From contig JAJFFG010000024.1 in assembly GCA_021776825.1 (NCBI GenBank), positions 1 through 39,893 on the forward strand: 39,893 bases of DNA, in the 5' to 3' direction. Below are positions 17,501 to 24,856 of the stretch, piece by piece. The notes under the pieces are model-generated. The model did not search any database, had not been told where the DNA came from, and saw only the letters and a program-made list of their open reading frames with translations. The translations under genes and the position numbers were made by a program. This DNA is from Planctomycetota bacterium. GTDB lineage: Bacteria; Planctomycetota; JAJSAM01; JAJVHW01. The first letter of the stretch is position 1, and each line of letters opens with the position of its first letter.

Positions 17501-17760
17501 AACACGTAGACGGCCTCGATGGCGCCGCGGTGCGGGCTGAGGAACGTCTGGCGGACGGTGGTCCGGGCCAGACCGTCGGACAGCCGCGCGGTGACGCGCT
17601 GCGAACGCAGTTTCACGGGCGCCCGACCGTCGCGCGGGACGAGCACGCCCGCCGCATCGGCGGGGGCGGCGGCGACGCCGATCAACGCGATCGCGGCGGC
17701 GGCTGTGAACGTACGGAGGGCCTGGACGGCCTGCATCGAGGCCTGTGTGGCGGACTGCAT
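14539..17760 (-). CDS. VIT-VWA-alpha-toroid fusion protein, secreted
   Basis: A 1073-residue protein with a signal peptide ending near ADA|AG (residue 37). A VIT domain spans ~45-175 (VYVFPVPEGAALVDVAMEV, RRVYDQIVRGKRDP). A VWA domain at ~283-455 has a full MIDAS (DVSGS at 289-293, GGSTALADA, VLLSDGRPT). An acidic, then Gly/Arg-rich linker surrounds residue 707 (GGRRGGRRNLRSGGGGR), and an alpha-toroid domain like squalene-cyclase repeats fills ~720-1073. VIT-VWA pairs resemble inter-alpha-trypsin inhibitor heavy chains and bind proteins through metal. The ATG at 17760 is supported by AGGGAG seven bases upstream. It is followed 28-76 bp later by a paralogue of its C-terminal domain. Export and surface interaction are inferred. 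Confidence 0.9.
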   Translation of the reverse strand: MQSATQASMQAVQALRTFTAAAAIALIGVAAAPADAAGVLVPRDGRAPVKLRSQRVTARLSDGLARTTVRQTFLSPHRGAIEAVYVFPVPEGAALVDVAMEVGGKRLEGLVVERQKARRVYDQIVRGKRDPALVEQIGRSKFRLSVFPVLQNEPTVVEITWVEQTPLTDGRYRYVYPLALAGDAARTEQDLTFDLQIASTAPLREVTSPTDGLSLSVPSAHAASASFERQRAVLDQDIVVEASVGVPKASLGVRTFRDRKGELYVAAVVTPPALTADQIIPRDVTLLLDVSGSMKGQKIQQARNAALYLVDNARNTDRVNVVRFNAAIDAFAEQPVPMTDENRQRMRAFVEDTTAGGSTALADALGFALSEPVHETRVRTIVLLSDGRPTVGPVDPAEILTATRDDAPEHARVFTFGVGGDVDEGLLRGISAATRGDAQLFRSGGEIEGRLSSFLKRTSTPALANLKVDAAGARLTEVYPRPVPDVFLGEQAVLTTRVRGEVPETTTVHATVAGKRIALTADVPRRRAPGGDISVLHLYARQKIDFLEQSLRLRRNLSDEAYYAALDRGAYDSSDEIVQEIVATSIDCGVQSAYASFLVLLPEDRARLDPRDLAGLQNARERAADARRDARGEPTIEEESAAAPPDGIEYDDVVIKDAKVRDHNESDTDMDDADSLGDPRFNSDAPFEGPGTNGVIGIAGGAGVGFGGRRGGRRNLRSGGGGRNTQSAVDLGLEWLKNHQSADGHWDPAAFESQCKLNRCGGGATTAQGPGSTSLVLLAFLGAGETHNSGEYKDAVKNGLRYLKNLQDSEGCFGSRTSPTFMTDHMWATLAMTEAYGLTGSRLFKESAQRAVNFVLRAQNPYLGWGPGVRTGVNDTSTTVLGMLVVKSAKLAELDVDHSGAFAGGLKWLDLVTDAKSGRVGNQKVGDADVEWRFPTLRGDALTAAAMLARIMAGQDPKENELIQKGADILAANRPEASVWLDPGEYMLRYFGTLALFQVGGDHFKQWNEALKPALVGRQRTGQGRDERGSWDPLDLHSAEAGGRVHATAIQTLCLEVYYRYGRVFGGSGPSRR

Positions 17761-17868
17761 GACGGACTCCCTGTTCGCCGCGTCGGCGTGACGCGGCGTC
17801 GTGGTCGTCCGAGCGCTCGGACACCCGTCCCAACGGGCGGGTGCGCAATCGGTTCGGCGGGAACCGGC

Positions 17869-19908
17869 TCAGCGCGTGGGGATCTTGCGGCCCGGCGCGC
17901 GCCAGTAGCGGCCTGCCGCGCCCGCCGCGCGAGCGAGCGAGCTCTGCGGATATCGTGCGACGAGTCGCTCGAATGCGTCGAGCCCGGCACGCACGTGTCG
18001 AGCGCGCGCCTCCCTCCCCTGCACCGCGATCTCCGACGCGTCGGCCGCTTTCACGTGCGCGAGGGCGACCGAGTAGAGCGCGTCGTCGGCCAGAGCGTGC
18101 GAGGGATGGGCACGCACCAGCGCCTCGAAGCGTTCGATCGCGAGATCCCACGAGAGCGCGCCCTGCAGCCAGTCACCCTCGACTCGCGACGTGAATCGCG
18201 CGGTGGGGCGCCCGCTGTAGTTGCCGGTGTGCGTCGCGTAGACCGGATAGAGCACGTCGCGCTCGTAGTAGTGGAGCGCACCCTGCTTGTAGAGGAGATC
18301 GGCCGCGTCGCCTTCGCCCGCAGAGTGGCGGCGTTGCAGCTCGGCTAGCGTCTCCCACGCGCGCAACTGGCGTCGCAGGCGGTGGAGTGACGGACGGAAG
18401 CACTCCTGCGGCGGCCGCATGTCCGGTCGGTCCTTCCAGACCGACGCGACGGGGCGAACCGACGGGACCGGATCGTCGTCGGGCGCCTCGACACGTCGCA
18501 GCGGATCGCTCTCGGAGAGCGGACGTGTGCCACTGTCGAGTCCGCGCGGCACCGGTGCCGACCAACGTTCCCGGTAGGCGCGCGCCAGTAGCAGATGCGG
18601 CTCCGCGCTCGCGACCTCGGCGAGCTGTGCGAGCGCCACGCCGGGGCCGAGGTCGACGGCCTGACGACGCAGCTGCAGGTACGTGAGGAACTCGCGATTG
18701 CGATCGGGCGCGGCGGGATCGATCGTGCCGGCCGTCAACGGGTCACCCGGTGGGGCAAGCTCGACGAGCGAGATCATCATGCGCAGCCCTGCCGGGCGCA
18801 TGTCCTGGTCCGGGTACGTCGCACAGCGCGACGCCCAGTGCAGCGCCTCCATGCGACGGCCCTGCGCGAGACGGAGCTCCGCCATGCGATACGCCATGTC
18901 GTCCGATCCAGGATGGCCCGGATAGCGATCGAGCCACGCCGGCAGCAGTCGCTCGACCGCCGCGGTCGGGGTCGAGCCGGGGTGTGCCGTGGGGAAGCGC
19001 AGGTAGTGGCCCTCGGCCCAGTTGCCGAGTTCATGGAAGTACGGTCCGCGCGTCAGCACCTCGATGCAGCGGTAGGAGCGGAACGCCTCGCGCGTGCGCC
19101 CGCGGGTCAGCTCGAGGATGTCCCAGGGATCGTGCACCTCGTGACGCACCAACGCCGTCGACGGCTCCTGTGCCAGCGCGACGAACCGCTCGAGGGCGTC
19201 CGGATCACCGGCGAACGCTAGCGCGCAGAGCGCGTCCTCGGCGTCGTCGGGATCGTCTCTGTCGAGGAAGCGTCGCAGGCGAGGTCGGCCCACGTCGGGC
19301 GGGAGGTCGATCGCGAGATGGAAGATCAGGGACTGGCGCGCCAGCGGATCTCCGCCGATCGCGAGCGCATCCTCGAGCAGTCGCGCCATGCGCTTCGGCT
19401 CGCGGTGGAAGCGCGTCGTGACGCCCTGCTCCGTTCCGTCCGGTCCCCAGATCTCCTCCGGCCGACCTCCGGCGAGCTGGATCAGCCGGACGAACTTCTG
19501 CGGACCCCAGTTCGTGGCGAACTCCGTCGCCAGCCCCTCGACCTGAGCGTCCTTCGCGAAGATCCGGCGTCGCCAGAGCTGCGGAGTCCACCCTGCGTCG
19601 TCGCGGCGTCGCTCCTCGGGCGTGAGCTCTCGTCCGCTCGCGCCCGGAGGCGCTCGACGTTGACGCGGCCGTCGACCGGCCGACGCATCACGCGCCCTAC
19701 CGTGGTCGCTGGCGGAGTCTCTGTGGACGGCGGAGTTCCCGTCGACCGCGGAGTCTCCGATCGGCGCGCCATCCCCCGACGTGCGCTCACTCGCTGGGCC
19801 GTGAGGCCGCTCAGGCGCCTCCAAGGCGTCCGGTTTCGCGAGCAGGCACACTGCCACCGCGACGCCGACCACGACCACTCCCCCGATCCACGCTGACCTG
19901 CGCGTCAT
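17869..19908 (-). CDS. Membrane-anchored TPR/Tol-Pal-like repeat protein
   Basis: A 679-residue protein with an N-terminal signal anchor (IGGVVVVGVAVAVCLLA), a disordered linker of residues ~30-100 that includes a three-fold hexapeptide repeat, and a helical-repeat body. The C-terminus has clear TPR-like units, for example WDLAIERFEALVRAHPSHAL and LDAFERLVARYPQSSLA, resembling YbgF/BamD-type envelope proteins. The centre contains a HEAT/TPR-like region with many aromatic residues and is not assigned. The ATG at 19908 has GAGGACGAG directly upstream. It lies 108 bp before the VIT/VWA gene on the same strand and may be in its transcription unit. A scaffold role in the envelope is inference. Confidence 0.75.
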   Translation of the reverse strand: MTRRSAWIGGVVVVGVAVAVCLLAKPDALEAPERPHGPASERTSGDGAPIGDSAVDGNSAVHRDSASDHGRARDASAGRRPRQRRAPPGASGRELTPEERRRDDAGWTPQLWRRRIFAKDAQVEGLATEFATNWGPQKFVRLIQLAGGRPEEIWGPDGTEQGVTTRFHREPKRMARLLEDALAIGGDPLARQSLIFHLAIDLPPDVGRPRLRRFLDRDDPDDAEDALCALAFAGDPDALERFVALAQEPSTALVRHEVHDPWDILELTRGRTREAFRSYRCIEVLTRGPYFHELGNWAEGHYLRFPTAHPGSTPTAAVERLLPAWLDRYPGHPGSDDMAYRMAELRLAQGRRMEALHWASRCATYPDQDMRPAGLRMMISLVELAPPGDPLTAGTIDPAAPDRNREFLTYLQLRRQAVDLGPGVALAQLAEVASAEPHLLLARAYRERWSAPVPRGLDSGTRPLSESDPLRRVEAPDDDPVPSVRPVASVWKDRPDMRPPQECFRPSLHRLRRQLRAWETLAELQRRHSAGEGDAADLLYKQGALHYYERDVLYPVYATHTGNYSGRPTARFTSRVEGDWLQGALSWDLAIERFEALVRAHPSHALADDALYSVALAHVKAADASEIAVQGREARARHVRAGLDAFERLVARYPQSSLARAAGAAGRYWRAPGRKIPTR
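19712..19765. repeat. In-frame 18-bp tandem repeat, three copies
   Basis: Three imperfect 18-bp units each begin GCGGAG and lie in the linker of the TPR protein. They encode the six-residue repeats IGDSAV, DGNSAV and HRDSAS on the minus strand. The length is a multiple of three, so copy-number change would preserve the frame. Confidence 0.7.
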
Positions 19909-19939
19909 CTCGTCCTCTCGCGACCGGTCGATGTCTCTT

Positions 19940-19950
19940 GGGGGGGGGGG
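19940..19950. repeat. Run of 11 G upstream of the TPR protein gene
   Basis: An 11-base homopolymer located 32-42 bp upstream of the ATG at 19908, in the position of a promoter or leader. Such tracts slip during replication and can switch promoter strength; a sequencing or assembly length error is equally possible. Confidence 0.6.
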
Positions 19951-19996
19951 CGATCATAGCGTCCCGCGCGCGTCGCAGCGTGAACGAGAGGGCCGA

Positions 19997-21253
19997 TCAG
20001 TAGGCGGGGTCCGTTTCCTCGAACGGCGGAAGCTCGCGAAGGACGTTGGGATGGACTCCGGACACCCATGCGCCGAACCCGTCGATGCGTCGAACCGTCA
20101 CGAGCCGTGACAGCACGACGCCGACGATCATGCACGTGAAGAGAAGCAGCATCGCGGCGATGAACGCGATCGGCTCGAAGCGGCCGGACGCGCAGAGTCC
20201 CGCGAACGCCAGTACGGGCAACCCGACTGCGAGCGCGATGACCACGCGGCGCCGGTTCAGGTGCGGCCGGCAGAGTGGCAGGTGGGTCCGCATGCGCTTG
20301 CGCAGGCAGAGCGCGAGGATGACGTAGATGATGGGGGAGAGCAGGGCGATGTAGACGGCCGGGTGATGCCAGTAGAGCGTCCGCGGCAGGTAACTGCCGT
20401 CCGCCGGGCGCCCGCACCCGACGCAGAGGTCCGGCCACTCTGCCTGCACGTCGACGACGGCGAGGTGCCTGTGCCGGCTGAGCGCCGGCGTCTCCGTCCA
20501 CGACCCGACCGGCTGCGTTGCGCCGGGCGCCGGCTCCCCGAACGCGTCGATCGCGTCGCGAAGATCGTCGCCGTCCGCCGCAGCGAGGAGCGGCGGGCGT
20601 TGAGCGCCCTTCACGACCAGGAGCAGCCCTCCGAGAGCCAGGGCGATCGTCACGCCGAGCAGCAGATTCGCCATCCCGCGCGGCAGCGGCTCCTCCCCCT
20701 CGTGGATCACGACGAACGTCGGCGACACGTCATGCATGAGCCGTCGCGTGTCGCGTCGCTCGGACCAGCTGATCCCGGAGCGGGGGATGAGCCCCTCGAC
20801 GTCCCGGACGGGGTACATCGCGTCGAGATTGTCCTCGATGAAGTCGTCGGCCTCCTCGTCCGTGTCCATGGCGACCATCCGCCGCAGGAGCGCCGCGAAC
20901 CTGCCGCGCTTCACACGCACGACGGCGTGGCAGGTGTCGAACTCGTCGTCCGTCGGTGGACGAATCGGAACGAAGAACTCGTCAACGCGTCCACCAACCG
21001 TCTCGAAGTAGACGGAGCCTGGCCCGTCGAGCATGCAGCCCGTGACGCGCACGAGGCCCTGCGCGGGCGCGTCGACGAGCTCGTCGACCGAGAGCGTCGT
21101 GACCGTCGATGAGCTGTGGCTCTCGAGGGCCGACGGCACCGTTCCGAAGCCCCAGCAGCACGAAATCAACAGCAGCACGCAGCCGATCACGATTACGACG
21201 ATCGACGTCGCCGATCGCATCGCGCGCGGGGGCGGTCGACGTCGAGCTGCCAT
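19997..21253 (-). CDS. Membrane protein with split zinc-ribbon-like motif
   Basis: A 418-residue integral membrane protein, family not named. There is one helix near residues 15-35 and a soluble extracytoplasmic-looking region up to ~190 that contains paired Cys residues. A helix follows near 195-215, then a soluble region ending in CVGCGRP, and then helices near 300-320, 335-355 and 360-385. CVGCGRP before the third helix and LCRPH after it would place four possible metal ligands on the same membrane face; that split arrangement recurs in bacterial membrane proteins of unknown function. Start ATG at 21253; an in-frame Met at residue 12 is an alternative. It shares a 146-bp divergent promoter region with the enoyl-CoA hydratase. 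Confidence 0.7.
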   Translation of the reverse strand: MAARRRPPPRAMRSATSIVVIVIGCVLLLISCCWGFGTVPSALESHSSSTVTTLSVDELVDAPAQGLVRVTGCMLDGPGSVYFETVGGRVDEFFVPIRPPTDDEFDTCHAVVRVKRGRFAALLRRMVAMDTDEEADDFIEDNLDAMYPVRDVEGLIPRSGISWSERRDTRRLMHDVSPTFVVIHEGEEPLPRGMANLLLGVTIALALGGLLLVVKGAQRPPLLAAADGDDLRDAIDAFGEPAPGATQPVGSWTETPALSRHRHLAVVDVQAEWPDLCVGCGRPADGSYLPRTLYWHHPAVYIALLSPIIYVILALCLRKRMRTHLPLCRPHLNRRRVVIALAVGLPVLAFAGLCASGRFEPIAFIAAMLLLFTCMIVGVVLSRLVTVRRIDGFGAWVSGVHPNVLRELPPFEETDPAY

Positions 21254-21399
21254 CGGCTGCGATCGTACGGACTCTGAGCCTGGCGTACACGCGCGTGCTC
21301 TCTCGGAGCCGGAAGAGCTGGATGGTGTCCGCTGTCGCGACTAGGCTCGGAGGTTCCGCCCGAGACATCGGGCCGGAAGTGCCTACGGAGAGCCCGCCG

Positions 21400-22194
21400 A
21401 TGCCCGATCACGGACCGTTCGAGAACCTGCACCTTGCGGTCTCGGAAGGCGTGGCGACGGTGACGGTGACGCGCCCCAAGGCGCTCAATGCGCTCAACGC
21501 GGCCGTGTTCGATGAGCTCGAGCGGGCGTTCACGGGCCTGCGCGAGGACGCCGAGGTCCGCGCCATCGTCGTGACCGGTTCCGGCGACAAGGCCTTCGTC
21601 GCGGGCGCTGACATCGTCGAACTGGCAGAGCTCGGACCGGAGGCGGCGCAGGCGACCTCCGCGCGCGGTCAGGGCGTGTTCAACCTGATCGAGCGCTGTG
21701 GCAAGCCGGTCGTGGCGGCCGTGAACGGGTTCGCCCTTGGTGGGGGACTCGAGTTGGCCCTCGCGTGCCACGTTCGCGTGGCTTCGGACAATGCGCGCCT
21801 CGGTCTGCCCGAGGTCACGCTGGCCCTGATCCCCGGCTACGGCGGCACGCAGCGCCTGGCCCGACTGGTCGGCGTCGGTCGGGCGCTCGAGATGGTGCTG
21901 ACGGGGGACATGATCGACGCTGCGGCCGCCGAGCGCTGCGGCCTCGTCAGTCGCGTCGTCCCGCAGGCTGAACTGGCCGCGACCGCCATGAAGATCGCGC
22001 GACGCATCGCCTCGCGCGGTCCCGTCGCGCTCCGGCTGGCGATGACAGCGGTGCTCGATGGCGTCGGTGCGCCGCTCGAGGCGGGTCTAGCGCGTGAGGC
22101 CGACCTCTTTGGGCAGTGCTTCGCCACGGACGACATGCGCGAGGGCACTCGAGCGTTCCTGGAGAAGCGGAAGCCCACGTATCGCGGCACCTGA
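21400..22194 (+). CDS. Enoyl-CoA hydratase/isomerase (crotonase family)
   Basis: A 264-residue cytoplasmic crotonase expected to hydrate 2-enoyl-CoA to 3-hydroxyacyl-CoA. The oxyanion-hole segment FVAGADI is at 66-72. Both catalytic glutamates of true hydratases are present: E118 in GGGLELAL and E138 in LPEVTLAL, 20 residues apart as in the rat enzyme. IPGYGGTQRL follows. This makes a real hydratase more likely than a divergent crotonase. The ATG at 21400 starts at the family's N-terminus; GGAG sits 11 bases upstream. Thiolase follows after 96 bp on the same strand, consistent with a fatty-acid, butanoyl-CoA or polyhydroxyalkanoate route. Chain-length preference cannot be read. Confidence 0.93.
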   Translation: MPDHGPFENLHLAVSEGVATVTVTRPKALNALNAAVFDELERAFTGLREDAEVRAIVVTGSGDKAFVAGADIVELAELGPEAAQATSARGQGVFNLIERCGKPVVAAVNGFALGGGLELALACHVRVASDNARLGLPEVTLALIPGYGGTQRLARLVGVGRALEMVLTGDMIDAAAAERCGLVSRVVPQAELAATAMKIARRIASRGPVALRLAMTAVLDGVGAPLEAGLAREADLFGQCFATDDMREGTRAFLEKRKPTYRGT

Positions 22195-22290
22195 GCCCAG
22201 TTGCCAGGTGTCGCCCGCCGGGGTGACCCGGCGCACAGCGGTCTCGACGGGCCGCACGACAATCGAATGAGATCAATGGCGGAGGTGGTG

Positions 22291-23499
22291 ATGTCGAAGG
22301 AGATCGTGATCCTGGGCGGCGCGCGTACGGCGATGGCCGAGTACGTGGGAACGCCGGGGTACGGCAAGTTCAAGGGCGTCGGCGCCAACGACCTCGGTGC
22401 GCACGCGCTGAAGGGCGCTCTCGAGCGCACCGGTGTCACCGCCGAGGAGATCGACCACGTCGTCGTCGGCAACGCGCTCCAGACGGCGGCCGACGCGATC
22501 TATGGCGCACGCCACGTCTCGCTGAAGGCGGGACTCGCGCACTCCGTGCCGGCGCTGACCGTCAACCGTCTGTGCGGCAGCGGCTTGCAGAGCCTGGTGA
22601 GCGTCTCGCAGATGCTGCAGCTCGGCGAGGGCACGACGATGATCGCGGGTGGCATGGAGAACATGTCGCAGGCCCCGCACGTCGTGCGCGGCGGCCGCGA
22701 GCCGTTCCGCCTCGGCCAGCCCGTGCAGCTCGAGGATCTACTCTTCGCGTCGCTCATGGACCCGTTCTGCGGGTTCTTCATGGCGCAGACCGCCGAGAAC
22801 CTCGCGCGCAAGCACGAGATCTCCCGCGAGGCGCAGGACGAGTACGCGTACCGCTCGCACGCGCTCGGCGCGAAGGCCGTCCAGGACGGCAAGTTCGGCG
22901 CCGAGATCGTGCCCGTGACGGTCGGCAAGGGCCGTCGCGAGCAGGTCGTGGACTCCGATGACCACATCAAGCCCGAGACGAGTGTCGAGGCGCTGTCGAA
23001 GCTGCGCGCGGCGTTCGGCAAGGAGGGCACGGTGACCGCCGGCAACGCGTCCGGCATCGTCGACGGTGCGGCCGCACTCGTCGTGACGAGCGCGGACGAC
23101 GCGCGCGCCGCGGGCCGCACGGCCCAGGCGTTCGTGCGCGGCTGGGCCTACGCCGGTGTCGACCCCTCGATCATGGGCATCGGTCCGGTTCCGGCGATCC
23201 GGTCGGTGTGCGAGAAGGCCAGCCTCGGCATCGATCAGATCGACCTCTTCGAGATCAACGAGGCGTTCTCCGCGCAGTACCTGGCGTGTGAGAAGGAGCT
23301 CGAGCTCGATCGTGAGAAGGTCAACGTCAACGGCGGCGCCATCGCGCTCGGGCATCCGCTCGGCGCCACCGGCACCCGCCTGCTGCTGACGCTGACCCGT
23401 GAGCTGCGAGAGCGCGGCAACCGCTACGGCATCGCCTCCGCCTGCATCGGCGGCGGTCAGGGACTGGCCGTGCTGCTCGAGAACCCGGACGCGTCGTAA
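22291..23499 (+). CDS. Acetyl-CoA C-acyltransferase (thiolase)
   Basis: A 402-residue thiolase that condenses two acetyl-CoA or cleaves 3-ketoacyl-CoA. The full catalytic set is visible: nucleophile C95 in [10 protein letters not shown]355 in [10 protein letters not shown] and C385 in ACIGGGQG, together with NEAFSAQ near 323. The ATG at 22291 is chosen because GGAGG lies five bases upstream; an in-frame ATG at 22276 is less well placed. It pairs with the enoyl-CoA hydratase gene just upstream and is followed by a terminator-like hairpin. Acetoacetyl-CoA versus long-chain activity is not resolved. Confidence 0.94.
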   Translation: MSKEIVILGGARTAMAEYVGTPGYGKFKGVGANDLGAHALKGALERTGVTAEEIDHVVVGNALQTAADAIYGARHVSLKAGLAHSVPALTVNRLCGSGLQSLVSVSQMLQLGEGTTMIAGGMENMSQAPHVVRGGREPFRLGQPVQLEDLLFASLMDPFCGFFMAQTAENLARKHEISREAQDEYAYRSHALGAKAVQDGKFGAEIVPVTVGKGRREQVVDSDDHIKPETSVEALSKLRAAFGKEGTVTAGNASGIVDGAAALVVTSADDARAAGRTAQAFVRGWAYAGVDPSIMGIGPVPAIRSVCEKASLGIDQIDLFEINEAFSAQYLACEKELELDREKVNVNGGAIALGHPLGATGTRLLLTLTRELRERGNRYGIASACIGGGQGLAVLLENPDAS

Positions 23500-23514
23500 C
23501 CGCGCGATCGGATT

Positions 23515-23537
23515 GACGGGCCAAGGGGCGGCCCGTC
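23515..23537 (+). terminator. Terminator-like hairpin after thiolase
   Basis: GACGGGCC and GGCCCGTC form a perfect 8-bp stem with a 7-base loop, 15 bp after the thiolase stop. No T run follows, so it may only attenuate transcription or protect the RNA end. Confidence 0.45.
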
Positions 23538-23609
23538 TGAACCATGTGAGTCCAGAGAAGTGACGAATGGGTGCGGACAAGCGGTCCCCCCCGAGACGGA
23601 GGCAGACGA

Positions 23610-24668
23610 ATGGCGAACCACCGCATCGCGGTCCTGGGGGGCGACGGAATTGGGCCAGAGGTCGTGGCCGAGGGACTCAAGGTCCTTCGCGCCGCCGGCG
23701 AGGTCTATGGCTTCACGGCGGAGACGACCGACTACCCGTACGGCACGGATCACTTCCTCGCGACGGGCGAGAAGTTCCCCGACAGCGCTCTCGACGCGAT
23801 GCGTCAGCACGACGCTGTGTTCCTCGGCGCCATCGGCGATCCGCGGGTCGAGGTCGGGATGCTCGAGCGCGCGATCATCGCGGGCCTGCGCTTCCAGCTT
23901 GACCTGTACGTCAACCTGCGCCCGATCAAGCTCTACGACGAGCGCCTCTGCCCGCTGAAGGGCAAGACGCCGGACGACATCGACTTCGTCGTCGTGCGTG
24001 AGAACACGGAGGACGCGTACGCGGGCATCGGCGGCATCCTGAAGAAGGGCACGCCGAACGAGGTCGCGATGCAATCCATGGTCTACACGCGCAACGGCGT
24101 CGAGCGCGTGATCCGCTACGCCTTCGACCTCTGCAGAAAGCGCAACCAGAAGAGGCGCCTGACGCTCGTCGACAAGGCGAACGCGATCCGCGCGCAGGAC
24201 ATCTGGACCCGCGTCTTCGCCGAGGTCGCCAAGGAGTACCCGGACATCGAGACCGACCACGGCTACGTCGACGCGACGTGCATGTGGTTCCTCAAGAAGC
24301 CGGAGTGGTACGACACGATCGTCACGCCGAACCTCTTCGGCGACATCATCACGGACCTCGGCGCCGCCATTCAGGGCGGCATGGGCATCGCCGCCTCCGG
24401 CAACATCCACCCGGGCAAGGTCTCTATGTTCGAGCCGATCCACGGCTCCGCGCCGAAGTACGCCGGCAAGAACGTGGCGAACCCGATCGCCGCCATCGCG
24501 GCCGTCGGCATGATGCTCGACTACCTCGGCGAGCACGAGGCGGGCGCAGCCATCGACAGCGCGATCCAGACGCTGCTGACGTCGGGCAAGGTCCAGAACC
24601 TCCGCGCCGGCACCCACGCCACGAACGACGTCGGCGACTGGACGGTCGAGCTGATCCAGGGCGCGTAG
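23610..24668 (+). CDS. Isopropylmalate/isocitrate dehydrogenase family enzyme
   Basis: A 352-residue NAD(P)-dependent beta-hydroxyacid oxidative decarboxylase. Family signatures are [10 protein letters not shown] at the start, VNLRPIKLY near 107, [13 protein letters not shown] near 128, the metal-binding Asp cluster in [16 protein letters not shown] near 240 and [15 protein letters not shown] near 273. Length and motifs best fit 3-isopropylmalate dehydrogenase (LeuB, leucine synthesis), but isocitrate, homoisocitrate or tartrate dehydrogenase activity cannot be excluded, and no leucine genes are adjacent. The ATG at 23610 has GGAGG seven bases upstream. The last ~12 codons and the following bases recur at 27251-27296. 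Confidence 0.9.
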   Translation: MANHRIAVLGGDGIGPEVVAEGLKVLRAAGEVYGFTAETTDYPYGTDHFLATGEKFPDSALDAMRQHDAVFLGAIGDPRVEVGMLERAIIAGLRFQLDLYVNLRPIKLYDERLCPLKGKTPDDIDFVVVRENTEDAYAGIGGILKKGTPNEVAMQSMVYTRNGVERVIRYAFDLCRKRNQKRRLTLVDKANAIRAQDIWTRVFAEVAKEYPDIETDHGYVDATCMWFLKKPEWYDTIVTPNLFGDIITDLGAAIQGGMGIAASGNIHPGKVSMFEPIHGSAPKYAGKNVANPIAAIAAVGMMLDYLGEHEAGAAIDSAIQTLLTSGKVQNLRAGTHATNDVGDWTVELIQGA

Positions 24669-24693
24669 GCGCTCCGTTCATCGGCGCTCCCTG

Positions 24694-24723
24694 CGGGGGC
24701 GGGTCCTTGAGGGCCTGCCCCCG
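24694..24723 (+). terminator. GC-rich terminator-like hairpin
   Basis: CGGGGGCGGG pairs with CCTGCCCCCG (one G-T pair) around a 10-base loop, 25 bp after the dehydrogenase stop. There is no clear T tract. Confidence 0.45.
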
Positions 24724-24742
24724 TTCTCCGTTGCCCCCGCGC

Positions 24743-24799
24743 CGCATCGACGAGGTCGATCCGCTGCTCTGTCCAGCCTGCCACGGACGGCTCGACGAA
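24743..24799 (+). pseudogene. Possible IS91-type transposase scrap
   Basis: Nineteen codons read RIDEVDPLLCPACHGRLDE, close to the zinc-ribbon signature near the end of IS91-like transposases (RIYEVDPLLCPxCG). Nothing recognisable of the family precedes or follows, and the frame continues in phase into the FecR-FGE gene without need. It could be a decayed remnant or chance; evidence is limited to this short match from memory. Confidence 0.3.
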
Positions 24800-24856
24800 G
24801 CGCGACACCGGGCGACGGGCACCACCGGTTTCGGTACTCTGCGTGGGGAGGTCGAG

